From contig JANATG010000019.1 of the NCBI GenBank assembly GCA_029449235.1, positions 372,001 through 436,000 on the forward strand: a DNA stretch of 64,000 nt. Reading direction: 5' to 3'. The notes under the pieces are model-generated. The model was not told where the DNA came from. It worked only from the letters and a program-made list of their open reading frames with translations, and did no database searches. Shown here piece after piece: positions 53,138-64,000 of this stretch; the first letter of the stretch is position 1; every line of letters starts with the position of its first letter. The stretch comes from Linnemannia schmuckeri (Eukaryota; Mortierellomycota; Mortierellomycetes; Mortierellales; Mortierellaceae). The position numbers and the translations under genes are program-made.

Positions 53138-55726
53138 TTAGTCCAAGTTTTCAGGAGCAGTGGCGGCAACGGCAGCAGACGACTTCCTATAATACTTCTT
53201 CTTTGCAGTGTTACTAGCAGTAGAAGAAGCGGCAGAAGGAGCAGTCTTCTGCTTCGCCCCAGACCTAGACCCCTTGCCCGAACCCTTGCTTGAACTCTTC
53301 CCCGAATCAGACAACTCGGCAGTCTCCCGCATAAGTTCCTGAACCGTTTTGAGGCCATTATAAAAGGCTTCGACGCGCTCATCCGATTGAACAGCCCGTT
53401 TGTCAAAGTTCAGAACCTGCAGTCCTTCGAGAGAAGTCGCACGGGAGAGGGCAACGTAGGCCTGACCGGCTTCAAAAATCTTGCCCATGTCGACTTTTAG
53501 TCGCTCCATCGTCTGTCCCTGTGACTTGTGAATGCCTATTTTGGAATGGGATGAGTGTGAGGGAAGTTAGATACAAGTAAGGTACAAAGGGGATCGCAGA
53601 AGAAATATACATCATAATAGTAACGAGAAAAAAGAGAAGCGTACTCATAGCCCAGGCGAGGATAAGTGGCACTTGAATTCGCGACCCAATAACCTCGCCA
53701 TCCGGCAGCTCCATCCTCCACTCCTGCGGCTTAATCACCAAATCATCCTCCTCGCCAACGAACCTCACCACGGGGAAATGGCTCGCCATCCATTCCCCAG
53801 ATTCTTCACAAAAACTCATCTCCTTCTGGAACCCAACTACCATCCCCATCGATCCGTTCACAAGTGTGGGTGTCAAATTCTTGATAAGCATGACCTGGGC
53901 GTTTTCCTTGATCTGCAGTTTTGTGGGGGCGTTACAGAACCGATCCATGACTTTTTCAAGCGGGCCAGAGTCCTGAGGTTGGTAAGTGTACATAGGTCCC
54001 GGGAGCTGTGCCAACCGCCGGCGGTTGGCTTGTTCAACCTGCGACTTCAACGCAAACAATTCTGTCGCCACGATCCCATCCTCGTCGGTCGGATACTTCG
54101 GTTCGCGCGCAAGCGATCGAAAGACTTCACAAGTCTCTTCCGACAGTTTCCCATGCCGCATCTCAGTCAACATCTTGATAAATGCTGGATCACTCTGTCG
54201 AAACACCTCCGTCAACTGAAGTGTAAACGGAATCGCTTCCTTCCAAGCCTTGGCATCAAAACAAAGTGTCGGCAACTGAGCCGCAGCCGCAGTCTCCGAA
54301 GTAACCACCGCATCGGCCGGGATAAACGGGCTATTTTTCCCATCATGGTCATACTCAAAGGGTGGCAATTCCCCCCACTCCATGGCCTCTGCGGTCGCTT
54401 GAGAGTGTTGAGGAGATCCAGCTTTGATGATGGTGGTTGTGGATCGGGATCCGGATTTGCTGGCCCGTGTTCGGGAGGTGGGTTGGGTGGTTGTGAAGGT
54501 GGTGATGGACGAGCCGTAAGGGGATGTAGAGGAAGGAGGTTGTTTTCGTTGGACGGGATTTGCTCCTGCGACCGGTGGCAACTGGTAAAAGTCTCCCGTG
54601 ATAATCAGCTTTAGAAATTGTGTTAAGAAAGAAATTAATGTTAAGGTTCATGTTTTTGCAAGTGTCACCAAGCACGAAGAGAGGCCATGAGAAATGTATC
54701 ATGTAATTAATTTGCTTCTTTTTACCTGGATGCCGCCGAATGGTTTGGTGCTTCGCTTGATGCGGCGCGCAATCTCATCCAGCTTGTCAAACAAATCGCC
54801 ATCAATCATTGAAACTAGTAAAGTTAAAAGGACCATGGGTAGCGCGAGATACTGGTTGGCCATCCCATCCTAATTCTACGCCTAGATAAAATGAAACCTC
54901 ATACCAAAAAGTAAAATAAAAAAGATCAAATGAACTTACTCTCGTCGATGATAAGGACTTTGGTTTTCCTCCACCGCCCCTTAGCCCGCTTATTCTCGTT
55001 CAACTTAACCATCAACTGATCCACCGTCCCATTCCCCAATCCAATCCCCGCAAACGCATGCAAGGTACAACCTCCAATATTACACGCTGCAATCCCTGTC
55101 GACGCCGTAACAGCTACTTGACCCGGTTTGTAATGTTCCTTGAGGTTTTCGATAAGTTGTCGAAGGAGGACTGATTTTCCGGTTCCTGCGGAGCCGGTGA
55201 AAAAGACGGATTTCTTGTTGTGGAGGACTTGTTGCATGAGGAATTGTTGTTCTGTCGAGAGTTGGAGTGGTGCTTGGGAAATGATAGTGTTGTTGAGGGC
55301 GGAGGCGTCTAGAGTAGGTGGTGCCGGTGCTAGCTGAGAGTGTTGTGATTCAGAGGACAGGGTGGCAGCAGCTGAAGAGTAGGACCGGAGGAAAGACCTG
55401 GTGGTAGGTCTTGACAAGGAGGTGGAGGAGGTGGCGGTACCGTTGGCGAAGCGTTTCTTTGTTGATTGTGATGCTGCTGTTTGAAGGGTAGATGGCACTG
55501 GTATCCGATCATGGTTTGGTGGCAATATCCTGTGGGTTTTGTCGTAGTGTTGAGCTCTTGAAGGGGTGGTGAAGAAGGTTCGAATGAGCTGAGCGCTACT
55601 GTTATTAGTCCTTGAGGTTTTAGATAAGCGAGAGGAGGAATGAGTTCCCGAGCGCAGACAAGAGTGTATGCGAGAAGTGTTGATCCTGAAGACGCGGTCC
55701 ATGGAGAATGCGCTGGTCAGTGCCAT
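53138..55726 (-). CDS. PIF1: PIF1-family DNA helicase
   Basis: Four exons: 55726-54940, 54814-54726, 54608-53645, 53535-53138; 745 residues. The N-terminus (MALTSAFSMDRVFRINTSRI) is Arg/Ser-rich and free of acidic runs, as in a mitochondrial presequence. Helicase motifs in order: TEQQFLMQQVL, Walker A GSAGTGKS (near residue 180), VTASTGIAA, LHAFAGIGLG, Walker B VLIIDEISMI, TGDFYQLPPV, LTEVFRQSDP, NAQVMLIKNL, SIHKSQGQTM and YVALSRATSLEGLQVL. A 5'-3' helicase acting on G-quadruplexes, telomeres and mitochondrial DNA in other fungi. A ~100-residue Ser/Thr-rich insertion separates GDFYQLPPV from TLCFDAKAW, and the tail is Lys/Ser-rich. Divergent from TRM13 with 266 bp between start codons. Confidence 0.93.
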
Positions 55727-55992
55727 TCTTTGAATTCCTTTCGGTTTCGGTGGTCGTTGTTTTGGGAGAAAGTGAAAAAAGGAAGACTAAAAAGGCACTT
55801 TTTTTTTTGTATATGCGCTTTTGGTGTCTTTGCGTTCAACTCGCCCCCCTGAGAAAGGTGAAAAAGGGTATTCGTGACTGGTGTTTGCCACGATGTCTGT
55901 TGACTATTTCCTTTTTTTTTTTTTTTTTTTTTTTTTTTCAAGGCGTCTTTGCCCAAAAGTCAAGAAACACGTACGACCGACTGCAACTTGCA
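55727..55992. promoter_or_regulatory. Bidirectional promoter of PIF1 and TRM13
   Basis: Only 266 bp separate the two start codons. The interval contains a T run of about 27 bp (55912-55938) next to the TRM13 side and no TATA box that I can see. Confidence 0.5.
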
Positions 55993-57897
55993 ATGTCGTT
56001 CACATCAGGACAGGACATGCAGAAAAAGCACCCAGTCATCTGCCAGCATTCCATCTGGGGCAGCAAACAACAACGATACCGACACTGCAAACTCCCCGCA
56101 AAACTCTCCCCCTCTCTACTCCAAAAACTCTACCACCTCGAACAACAGTGCTTCCCCTCTCCCTCGTCAACCACAACGCCGCAGTCCGAGGGAGAACACC
56201 AAGCCCAAGTCACAAATTACCTCGCCCTCCGCACAGAACTCCTCCAACCCGACTTGGACGCTCATAAGATTCTTTGCGGACACCACCAGAAAGAAGCTCA
56301 AGCCGCCCAAACTAAACTGGACGAGATCAACAAGCAGAAGGCCGAGGGTACGTATCAGGATCCGGAGGAGGTGAAGCGTTTGGCGAAGGAACAGCCTGTG
56401 GATCCTAAGGATATTCCGGTGGAGTTTCTGGATGCAGTGGAGAGAGTGTTCTCTGTAGAAATGGCGGTAGATGAGGGTGGGTGGGTGAGGAGGGTGTTGG
56501 ATCAGGCTGATGGACCGGAAGATTGGAAGATGGGACGGTCTGGACGGAGGCGATCAGGACAAGCACAGGATGATGATGATGGTGGTGGGGAGGTGATGGA
56601 GGACAGTGCGGAGAAGGAGTTCCCGTGTCACGAATCGTATGAGGGTCTGTTCTCGGAGGCTGGTGCAAAGAAGAAACGACATCTGGCGCAAGAATCGCAG
56701 TTGATCCAGTCTATGTCGACTTTGGGACTTTTGAGACCTGTTCTGGATCAAGGAGAACTTGCGGAGAAAGTTGGCGATGATACCAAGGATCAGAAGCTCG
56801 CAGCAAATAGTAAGAAGAGGAGACCTGTTTTTGTGGAATTTGGAGCAGGAACGGGTGGTCTGTCGCGTCATCTCCAGCTGATTCTGGAAACCATCGTCGC
56901 CCCTCCATCACTTGCCGCGTCATCATCAATAACCTCAGACTCTGCTTCTGGAGAACAACAACAACCAACAGCCAGCACAACGGCAAAGACGCCAGAGCCG
57001 TTCAACTTTGTCCTCCTGGACCGGCAAAAATTCCGCTCGCGGAACCAAGTCGACTACATGATCCGGACCCAGCCCCGGCCTGTCAAACCGCGCGTCCTCC
57101 GAATCACAAAGGACGTCCGAGAACTGGTCCTCGAAAACCTGCAATTGATTCATGAGGTCGAACCGGGGGTCGCGTGGCCAGACTGGACCGAGGGTGGTGG
57201 TGGATTGGTTAAGCCAAAGAAGGAGACGAAACAGGTTCCGACACATTACTTGTGTATCTCAAAACATTTCTGTGGACCGGCTACTGATCTTGCATTGTTG
57301 TGGATGAGAGATCAGCAACAGCGGCAACAGAAGAATGGAAAGGAAGGAGAGAAGGGAGAGGAGGATCAACAGGATCTGTACTCGATTTGTTTTGCGACCT
57401 GTTGCCATGGTATCTGTGAGCCATCGTTGGTGGTTGCAAAGCCCTATTTGCTCGAACTGCTGAATTATTCGTCGTCGCCGTCCTCATCATCCTCCGTCGC
57501 GGTCAAGAAACGGAAACGGGTGGAGAGCGAGGAACGCGATGTCAAGACGATCGACAAGCGCGACAAGACCACAACCCCCACCACCATATCTGAGCTGGTG
57601 TCTTTGGAGCAATTGGAGGCCTGGATCCCTTGGATCATCAAACTAACAGGGTGGGCAACCTTGGGCAAGGAGGAAGAGAGTAATCTGGTCGCCCGCCCCG
57701 GTAAAGACGCTACCACTGCTGCCGCGGAGGAACTGATGACACGGAATCAGAGACGGGTGTTGGGCAAGAGATGCAAGAAGCTACTGGATATGGCGCGGTG
57801 TATGTATCTAATGCGCGAGTGTGGGTTTCGGGAGGCCAAGTCGATTGAGTACACAACCGAGAGTGTTGAGAGTGGGGCCATTGTTGGGACCATGTAA
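55993..57897 (+). CDS. TRM13: tRNA 2'-O-methyltransferase Trm13
   Basis: Single exon, 634 residues from MSFTSGQDMQ; further upstream frame lies in the promoter. N-terminal zinc-binding-type segment VICQHSIWGSKQQRYRHC, later HKILCGHH, as in the Trm13 CCHC/U11-48K-like fingers. SAM-binding motif FVEFGAGTGGLSRHLQ, then FNFVLLDRQKFRSRNQVD, HYLCISKHFCGPATDLAL (family signature SKHxCGxATDLxL) and SICFATCCHGICE. Trm13 methylates the 2'-OH of nucleotide 4 in the acceptor stem of certain tRNAs. Longer than yeast Trm13 (about 476 residues) through Glu/Asp- and Ser-rich insertions around the SAM motif and after CCHGICE. The absence of introns contrasts with its neighbours. Confidence 0.88.
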   Translation: MSFTSGQDMQKKHPVICQHSIWGSKQQRYRHCKLPAKLSPSLLQKLYHLEQQCFPSPSSTTTPQSEGEHQAQVTNYLALRTELLQPDLDAHKILCGHHQKEAQAAQTKLDEINKQKAEGTYQDPEEVKRLAKEQPVDPKDIPVEFLDAVERVFSVEMAVDEGGWVRRVLDQADGPEDWKMGRSGRRRSGQAQDDDDGGGEVMEDSAEKEFPCHESYEGLFSEAGAKKKRHLAQESQLIQSMSTLGLLRPVLDQGELAEKVGDDTKDQKLAANSKKRRPVFVEFGAGTGGLSRHLQLILETIVAPPSLAASSSITSDSASGEQQQPTASTTAKTPEPFNFVLLDRQKFRSRNQVDYMIRTQPRPVKPRVLRITKDVRELVLENLQLIHEVEPGVAWPDWTEGGGGLVKPKKETKQVPTHYLCISKHFCGPATDLALLWMRDQQQRQQKNGKEGEKGEEDQQDLYSICFATCCHGICEPSLVVAKPYLLELLNYSSSPSSSSSVAVKKRKRVESEERDVKTIDKRDKTTTPTTISELVSLEQLEAWIPWIIKLTGWATLGKEEESNLVARPGKDATTAAAEELMTRNQRRVLGKRCKKLLDMARCMYLMRECGFREAKSIEYTTESVESGAIVGTM

Positions 57898-58105
57898 CAC
57901 TCATTCTTTTTGCCGCTTCTTTTACTTTTTTCACACGTTCACATAGACAATAGTACATATAGACCCATATCAATAGAATTCTTTCATAATCAGCATTAAC
58001 AGGCAAAAGGATGGCAGTGGCTCTTATGAAGAAAGATGGGATTGTATTTTGTTCACAATAATTATTCTCGTTCTATGCTGTGTTCGTCTGCTGCGTTTAC
58101 ACCTT

Positions 58106-58996
58106 TTAGACGTCGACACCAGCGCCGGCGGCGTGGCCAGCCTTGCTGAGTCTCCACTCTGATTAAGCCAAAAGAAAAAGAAAAAGAAATAAAGGCGTTA
58201 GTAAGCCATTGCTTCTTTCATTTCAATGTCATCCGATATTGATCCGATATGAATCCTGGGATCCGGTATCGCGTCAATGCCTAATGTCCAATATCCTTTG
58301 AAGGAGTCGATCGGCTATGAATGCTGTTGCTTGCAAAAACAAAACGATTGATATATCCGAATCCAGGTCCGTGACTTCCCGCGCTCTATGATTTCCGTCG
58401 GATATATTTCCGAAAGCGTCAACAACAACTGCAACAACAATCAATAAGACAAGGACGTACGGTGGTTCTCCTTGCCCCAGGAGTAGAGTCCGTAGGCGGC
58501 GCCGAGAGGGACGGCGATGTAGAAAGCCTGGCCGGTAACGCGGCGGAAGGTGTTGAAGACAGCCTGGTGAAGGGCGCCGGCAAAGGCGCGCTGCTCATAA
58601 GGCGACAAGGTGTAAGTGACGATTCCGCGCTGCTTGGCAGCACCCAAGTGTCCCCACCAGCCCATCCATTTTCCTATTAGAGGTAAGGAAGGAGTTTTGT
58701 TAAGGTATGTTATGGATAAAAAGAAAGAGAGAAGGAGTGGTAGTTGAGTGATGGGTGGGGGTATGTTGTTGCGTGTGTAGGTAAGCGTCCTTGGTGTTGT
58801 TGAGTCAGGTACTGATGAGGTCCTTCGGACATTCTCGATATCATCCGGATGTGTATGCTCCGGAAGCAGTAATAGTGCGAGTGGAAGGCGTGTTTCTTGT
58901 TTGTCTTATTTGCTGAGAGTACTGTCGTTGTGTTCCTTGTCCCCTGCAGCAGTTGTTGCTGGTCTCTTCTAAGAAGGAGAACATACCGCCAGCCAT
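58106..58996 (-). CDS. QCR8: Ubiquinol-cytochrome c reductase subunit 8
   Basis: Three exons: 58996-58987 (10 nt), 58673-58461, 58158-58106; 91 residues, as expected for Qcr8. The mini-exon encodes MAG plus one base and joins KWMGWWGHLGAAKQRGIVTY. The rest reads LSPYEQRAFAGALHQAVFNT, FRRVTGQAFYIAVPLGAAYG, LYSWGKENHQWRLSKAGH. One membrane helix (FYIAVPLGAAYGLYSW). A supernumerary subunit of respiratory complex III in the inner mitochondrial membrane. The 10-nt first exon and 53-nt last exon make the gene easy to miss. Divergent from the succinyl-CoA ligase gene. Confidence 0.93.
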
Positions 58997-59357
58997 GTTG
59001 ATTTAGATTTGAGTGTTAAAAGGGTGAAAGAGAGGAGAAGAGAGAGAGAGTTGTTTGAATGCAAAGAGAGCAACGCAGGGCGAAAAAGAGATTCCGAAGT
59101 GGAAGACGTCGGCTTTGTTTATTTTTTCTCTAATTGAACACCACTTTTCTCTAATTGAACACCGACATAAGAAAAAAGCGTGACCTCAGAACACGTACAA
59201 ATTTCCAAGGCAACCAGTCTCCGCTTCATTGATTCCCTTGTACGTGGCTCAATTGACGACCGTTTTGCCTGCCTGTGAGAAGAGTATTTACTTTCAAGAC
59301 GTTTTTGAGAACGCATTCGATCCATCTCTCTCCCCACTCTTCACTTTTCCTTACATC
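58997..59357. promoter_or_regulatory. Bidirectional promoter of QCR8 and LSC2
   Basis: 361 bp between the two start codons of two mitochondrial energy-metabolism genes. It contains a perfect tandem repeat of TTTTCTCTAATTGAACACC at 59124-59142 and 59145-59163, a candidate shared regulatory element. Confidence 0.55.
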
Positions 59358-62300
59358 ATGTTCCGCTCTATCCGTTCTGCCTCGGCCCTCGCCAAGGCCA
59401 TGGTAAGGAAACATCTCTTATAGTACTCAGGAATACGCAACAACCAAAGGAAACGCACAGCTACAGTTGTCTTTCTTACCTCTGTTCCTTTCTGGTTGTT
59501 GACCCCTGGGACCCGCTCCTTACAGAGAAAGGAAAAAAATAACGCGCGCTCTATTTATTATTGATTTTTTTCTGGGGGTGCCTGAGAATATTTGGGGAAA
59601 TAACACAAGAGAGGGTTACGACGACGGGAGCCGGACAGGAAACCAAAACGGGATCGACCTTCAACTATAAGGGCCTCATGAGTAAGGATCGTCATCGACA
59701 CAACAAAGGAGATCGGCTCTTATTATTTTATTATTTTTTCCTGGATGAACGACAACGACGAGAACGAAAACACGCCACCCGGCCACTTAGTTGCCGCTTC
59801 AGGGTATTATTTTTACCCCGACCTACCCGACCGAACTCATCGGACCGACAAACGACAACAAGCGGCTCGCACTTTTATTTGTTGTTTATGCAGGAAGGAT
59901 TATAACGACAAAAACAAAAGGCAGCAAGGATCGGAATGAGACTGAAACGAGACGGCAGAGGATCGTCAGTTCAAAAGGGACAATCAGTTTTTGATCCATC
60001 AGGGAGAGAGAAGTGTTTGCTGCTCTCAGCACAAAGACACCTAAAAAAGTCATTTCCCTTGATCCCCGCGATTGTCTTTATATGTTCAGGCGTTACCCCA
60101 TCTTTCTCCCAACCTTGTTACGAGTGCGTGTGTGCGTTTGTTTTATGTTGGTTCTGTATGCTGTTGCGTTGTTGTTTGCGTGTCCTGTCACTGCACAACT
60201 TGAACACCAGTGATTTGTTTTGTTCAAAGTGGGACAACAGCATCATCACACTAAAGGAACACACGCACGCCTGTTGTCATCATCTCATCACCTCCTCCTT
60301 GTCGCCCAACATAACTGACCATTTTTTATGCCCGCCGTCGTTATCTCTTGTAGCCCCGCATGAACCCTGCTGCCCAGCAGAAGCGTTTCTTGTCCATCCA
60401 CGAGTACATGTCCATGGACCTTCTCCAGAAGCAGGGCATCAAGACCCCTCGCGGTGGTGTTGCCAAGTCTGGCTCTGAGGCCTTCAAGATCGCCGAGTCC
60501 CTCGGTACGTTCTTCTTACACCTTGTCGCTCTCAATTGCTCGTTCTTTTGCATGCCGTACAGTTGAGGGCGTTTTCTTTTGTCTTTGTGTGCGTGCACCC
60601 TTGTTTTCCGATGTGCTTGTTGGGTTTATTTGTGTGTGCGTTTGTGCGGGTGGGATAAGTGTTGTGTATGTTTTTGTGAATTGTGTGTGTTGTGCGTGTT
60701 GTGTGTATGGATCGGATCGTACGGTCCGGTCTGTGCCAAACATACACACACATACTTGCACGTGCGCATGGACTTGGAAGCCAGAGGGTGGATAACAAAC
60801 ATCGCTTTGCTTTCTGCTCGGTTACTCTGTGCCTCAACTGAGCCCAACGAAACGAAATGAAACCTTCAAAGGGATCATTTGAACAACGTCGACGATGTCT
60901 GCAGGAACTTCCAACAAAATAACAGTAGACACCCAACAACGCGAAGTCAATTGCAAAGGGGGCATTCAGGACTGAGGAAAAGAGAATACAATGCCCCAAC
61001 TTACCCACGGTCAAAAAAATGAGCTCCGCAAAAAATGGATGATGTGATATACCCGACTCTTTTATTCAGTTCAATCGGCGAGCAATCATCATTAAAGACG
61101 TACCACGTTTCCTTTTCTCAACTTCGCTACCAACGAACATTCAATCTAATGCGTAATGCTATCTTCTTTTGTTAACCACTAATAGGAACTGAGGACATGG
61201 TCATCAAGGCCCAGGTTTTGGCTGGTGGTCGTGGTAAGGGTACTTTCGACTCTGGCTTGAAGGGAGGTGTCCGCACCATCTTCTCGTAAGTATTTCTTGT
61301 CCTTGGTGTAGATCATGCTAGTCAACTGCATGGACACAGGATTTTCAATCAAGCTCAAAAACCTAATGGCTATCCTCCTTCAACTTTGTGAATGAAAATA
61401 GCCCCACTGAGGCCAAGATGTTCGCTGACCAGATGCTCGGACACAAGCTCGTTACCAAGCAGACTGGTGCTGCTGGCAAGATCTGCAACGCCGTTTACAT
61501 TTGCGAGCGCAAGTACGTCCGTCGCGAGTACTACTTTGCTGTCTTGATGGACCGCAAGTCCCAGGGCCCCGTCATGGTTGCCTCTTCCCAGGGAGGAGTT
61601 GACATTGAGTCTGTCGCTGCCGAGAATCCCGAGGCCATTCTCCAGTTGCCCATTGACATCAACAAGGGTGTCGACCGTGCCGCTGTCCGCGACCTTGCCG
61701 AGCGCATGGGATTCACCCCCAAGTGCGTTGACCAGGCCACCGACACCATGATCAACTTGTACGACCTCTTCATGCAGAAGGATGCCACCATGGTTGAGAT
61801 CAACCCCATGGCTGAGTCTGCCGACCACGAGGGTAAGCATGAGTCTGTTTTTCTCTAATGGGATTTGCTGTCATATGCAAAAGTCCGACTTACTAAGGCT
61901 AAATGAAACTTCCCTCCAACATAGTTATCTGCATGGATGCCAAGATCAACTTTGACGATAACGCCGAGTTCCGTCAGCACGAGGTCCACTCTCTCCGTGA
62001 TGTCTCCCAGGAGGATCCCCGTGAGGTTGCTGCTGCCAAGTACAACTTGAACTACATTGGATTGGACGGATCGATCGGATGCCTCGTCAACGGAGCTGGT
62101 TTGGCTATGTCGACCATGGATATCATCAAGTTGCACGGTGGTGAGCCCGCCAACTTCTTGGATGTCGGTGGTGGAGCCACTGCTGACCAGGTCACCGAGG
62201 CCTTCAAGATTATCTCGTCGGATCCCCGCGTCACCACCATCTTCACCAACATTTTCGGAGGTATCATGTCGTGCCGCGTTATTGCCCAGGGTATCATTGC

Positions 62301-62514
62301 CGCTGCCTCGACTCTCCAGCTCCAGATCCCCCTCGTTGTCCGTCTCCAGGGTACCGAGGTCGATGAGGCCAAAAAGTTGATTGCCGAGTCTGGACTCCGT
62401 ATTATCACCTCGGATGATTTGGATGATGCTGCCAGCAAGTCTGTCAAGTTGAGCAAGATGGTCAACATGGCTCGTGAGGCCAAGATTAACGTCTCGTTCG
62501 AGTTGCCTATCTAA
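59358..62514 (+). CDS. LSC2: Succinyl-CoA ligase beta subunit, mitochondrial
   Basis: Five exons: 59358-59402, 60354-60504, 61186-61285, 61402-61832, 61925-62514; 438 residues. Exon 1 encodes a 15-residue presequence start (MFRSIRSASALAKAM), followed by RFLSIHEYMSMDLLQKQGIK (family N-terminus with the ATP-grasp domain), VIKAQVLAGGRGKGTF (ATP-grasp loop), VMVASSQGGVDIE, MVEINPMAE (metal-binding), LNYIGLDGSIGCLVNGAGLA, FLDVGGGATADQV, TIFTNIFGGIMSC and VVRLQGTEVDEAKKLI. Forms a heterodimer with the alpha subunit and makes ATP or GTP from succinyl-CoA in the TCA cycle; nucleotide choice is not deduced here. Introns 1 (951 nt) and 2 (681 nt) are long for this window. Highly biased codon use suggests strong expression. 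Confidence 0.95.
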
Positions 62515-63556
62515 GTTATTTTTTTTTGTACTAGACAGGACGGAGGAAGGAGAAGAGATTGAGAGAAACGAACGAAGTAGCATAGTATTTTACAACCGCA
62601 CGATTATAAAAAAAAGAAATCATTCTTCATTACTATATCTATCCTCGGTTTCCATTGTTTGTTTTCTTTTGGTTTTTCTGTTAATACGCGGGTTCGCTAC
62701 CTAGTCATCATCTTATTTTTTAGCATTGGCTATGGTTGATATTCTAGACATGACATGACATTGCCATCCCTGCCTGCCGTGGTGGTGTCTTTTAGGTTAC
62801 GATTAAGAAGGATCGCAGGCAGGGCGGAAAATAGAGCAGCCGTTCATTCCCGTTTATCATTTAGCCCGATTGATGATGAAAGAAGGGAACAGGACAGACG
62901 AGAGCGAGGAGGGAAGAGAAGGAAGGAACAGGAGAGGGGAGGGGAGGGAGCCAGCAGGGGGGTCCCAATAAGGGTTTCCCCGGAGTGTTCACCCGAATTA
63001 GGAAGCAGATAAAGTGGGGAAGCGAAAAAGGTGGGGTAAAACGAAAGAAAGGGTTTCGTCCGAATCAAAATCTCGACTAGATTTTTGTAACCATGTTGCT
63101 GTTGTTGTTGTTCAGTTTTTTTTTTTTTTTTTTTTGACAACAAAAGCATTGCATTTGAGGGCTAGATTTAGGATTGGCTCTGACGGTTCCCCGCGTGCTC
63201 GATGGTGTGAAAAAAGGCGGCCAAATTCGTTGTTTGTTGATTGCTGTTAATGTTGACATGAGGAAAGTCAAGACGAAGTGAAAGAGACGTGTATTTTTTT
63301 TTTTTTTTTTGCTTTATACGAGATTTGATGCATTATGATTATTTGTTTGTTTGTTTGGATCGACCTGTCACACAAAAAGCTCACTTGTTCTCCTTCCTAT
63401 CTACGCGGGGTAAAGTTCACAAGAAAACGCGGGGGAAACGGCGGAAAAAGCAAAAGACTGGTGGCGGATAGGGTTGGCTCTTTTTTGTGCTTTGCCGTTT
63501 TGTTGATGTTGGTTTGTTGTTGTTGACAATTCCATAATGCTTTGGTGAAGGGAAAA

Positions 63557-63598
<42 letters not shown>

Positions 63599-64000
63599 CA
63601 CTAGGAGAAATTACGGTCATAGAAAACGGAAATGAGATAGGAGAAAGGGATAATTGTTCGGTGAACAGACAACAAAAACGATCGTTCATCAAGTTGTACT
63701 GAATCCTCTGTGCGAGAAAATGAAGGCCCTTCTACTTTGTTTATTTTTTTTTGTTACCCGCATTGATTTGTTTGTTGTTGATTTCTTGAAGCTTCGGAAG
63801 TTCAGGGACCAAAAAATGCATTATTAATGACGGTTGAGGAATGCGGCGAGCAAAAATCTCAAAACTTTTCATAGTGTTTGGCTTTCCTTTCATCACTCAC
63901 CTCAAGATCTCTTTTTGTTTGAGCGTGCTGTTTTTGTCGTCACTGAAGTGAACGGGGATCGTTCGTCGCTTTGAGATATTGAGGAATGCGGCGAAATGAA
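62515..64000. other. Downstream gene-free region
   Basis: 3' flank of LSC2 followed by about 1.4 kb without a recognisable gene. Contains T runs near 63117-63135 and 63294-63310, an A run near 63559-63587, and a 16-bp direct repeat TTGAGGAATGCGGCGA at 63834-63849 and 63979-63994, which may be the edge of a repeat continuing beyond the window. Confidence 0.5.

Noticed and set aside
60540..60780. Frames rich in Cys/Val in the second LSC2 intron
   Set aside because: They are translations of a TG-rich simple-sequence stretch within an intron.
61855..62583. 242-codon minus-strand frame over LSC2 exon 5
   Set aside because: Antisense shadow caused by biased codon use in a highly conserved gene.
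1..64000. CRISPR arrays, tRNA genes and intact transposons
   Set aside because: No spaced identical repeats, no convincing box A/B pairs with cloverleaf potential, and no reverse transcriptase, integrase or transposase motifs were seen by eye.

Overview
This is a nuclear chromosome segment from a filamentous fungus, most likely an early-diverging one of the Mortierella type (Mucoromycota). The evidence is dense intron-containing genes with short GT-AG introns, TATA boxes about 70-120 bp upstream of several starts, very long homopolymer T/A tracts, dispersed rRNA relics that resemble fungal 25S and 5S rRNA, and a gene set shared by fungi (ABCC transporter, QCR8, LSC2, CFD1, PIF1, TRM13). The genus is an inference; no marker in the window fixes it.

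Layout. 1-9.5 kb: secreted lipase, TMEM19/DUF92 membrane protein, a large Myb/SANT-like regulator carrying a three-fold internal repeat behind a leader with one upstream ORF, and an LCL2-like cysteine-rich protein. 9.5-24 kb is accessory, relic-rich DNA: decayed reading frames, a 3' fragment of 25S rRNA with an altered sarcin-ricin loop, a second antisense 25S fragment, degenerate CCCTTGAT arrays, a secreted beta-patterned protein, a broken dynamin-family gene, a small hypothetical gene and a 5S rRNA relic. 24-27.3 kb: three tandem copies of a small cysteine-rich, probably GPI-anchored secreted protein, one of them dead. 28.4-33.5 kb: a full-length ABCC/MRP transporter in four exons. 33.5-39 kb: no gene seen, but several short repeats, a foldback element, a third 25S fragment and a 45-bp T tract.

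39-62.5 kb is a conventional gene-dense block: a fucosyltransferase-like Golgi-type protein, two DUF1772 paralogues flanking CFD1 (cytosolic Fe-S assembly), a disordered His/Gln/Ser-rich protein, a calcium-regulated mitochondrial carrier, PIF1 helicase divergent from TRM13 tRNA methyltransferase, and QCR8 divergent from the succinyl-CoA ligase beta subunit. Several of these are mitochondrial or nuclear-encoded mitochondrial genes. The two divergent pairs have start codons about 266 and 361 bp apart, so each pair probably shares a promoter region.

Exon structures were derived by hand from reading-frame continuity, GT/AG sites and family homology. Frames close exactly for all multi-exon genes reported as intact. 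No CRISPR, tRNA, intact transposon or biosynthetic cluster was seen. The strongest unusual signals are the three 25S rRNA relics that share nearly the same left boundary, the triplicated module in the Myb-like protein, and the recent decay visible in the dynamin gene and in one small cysteine-rich paralogue.
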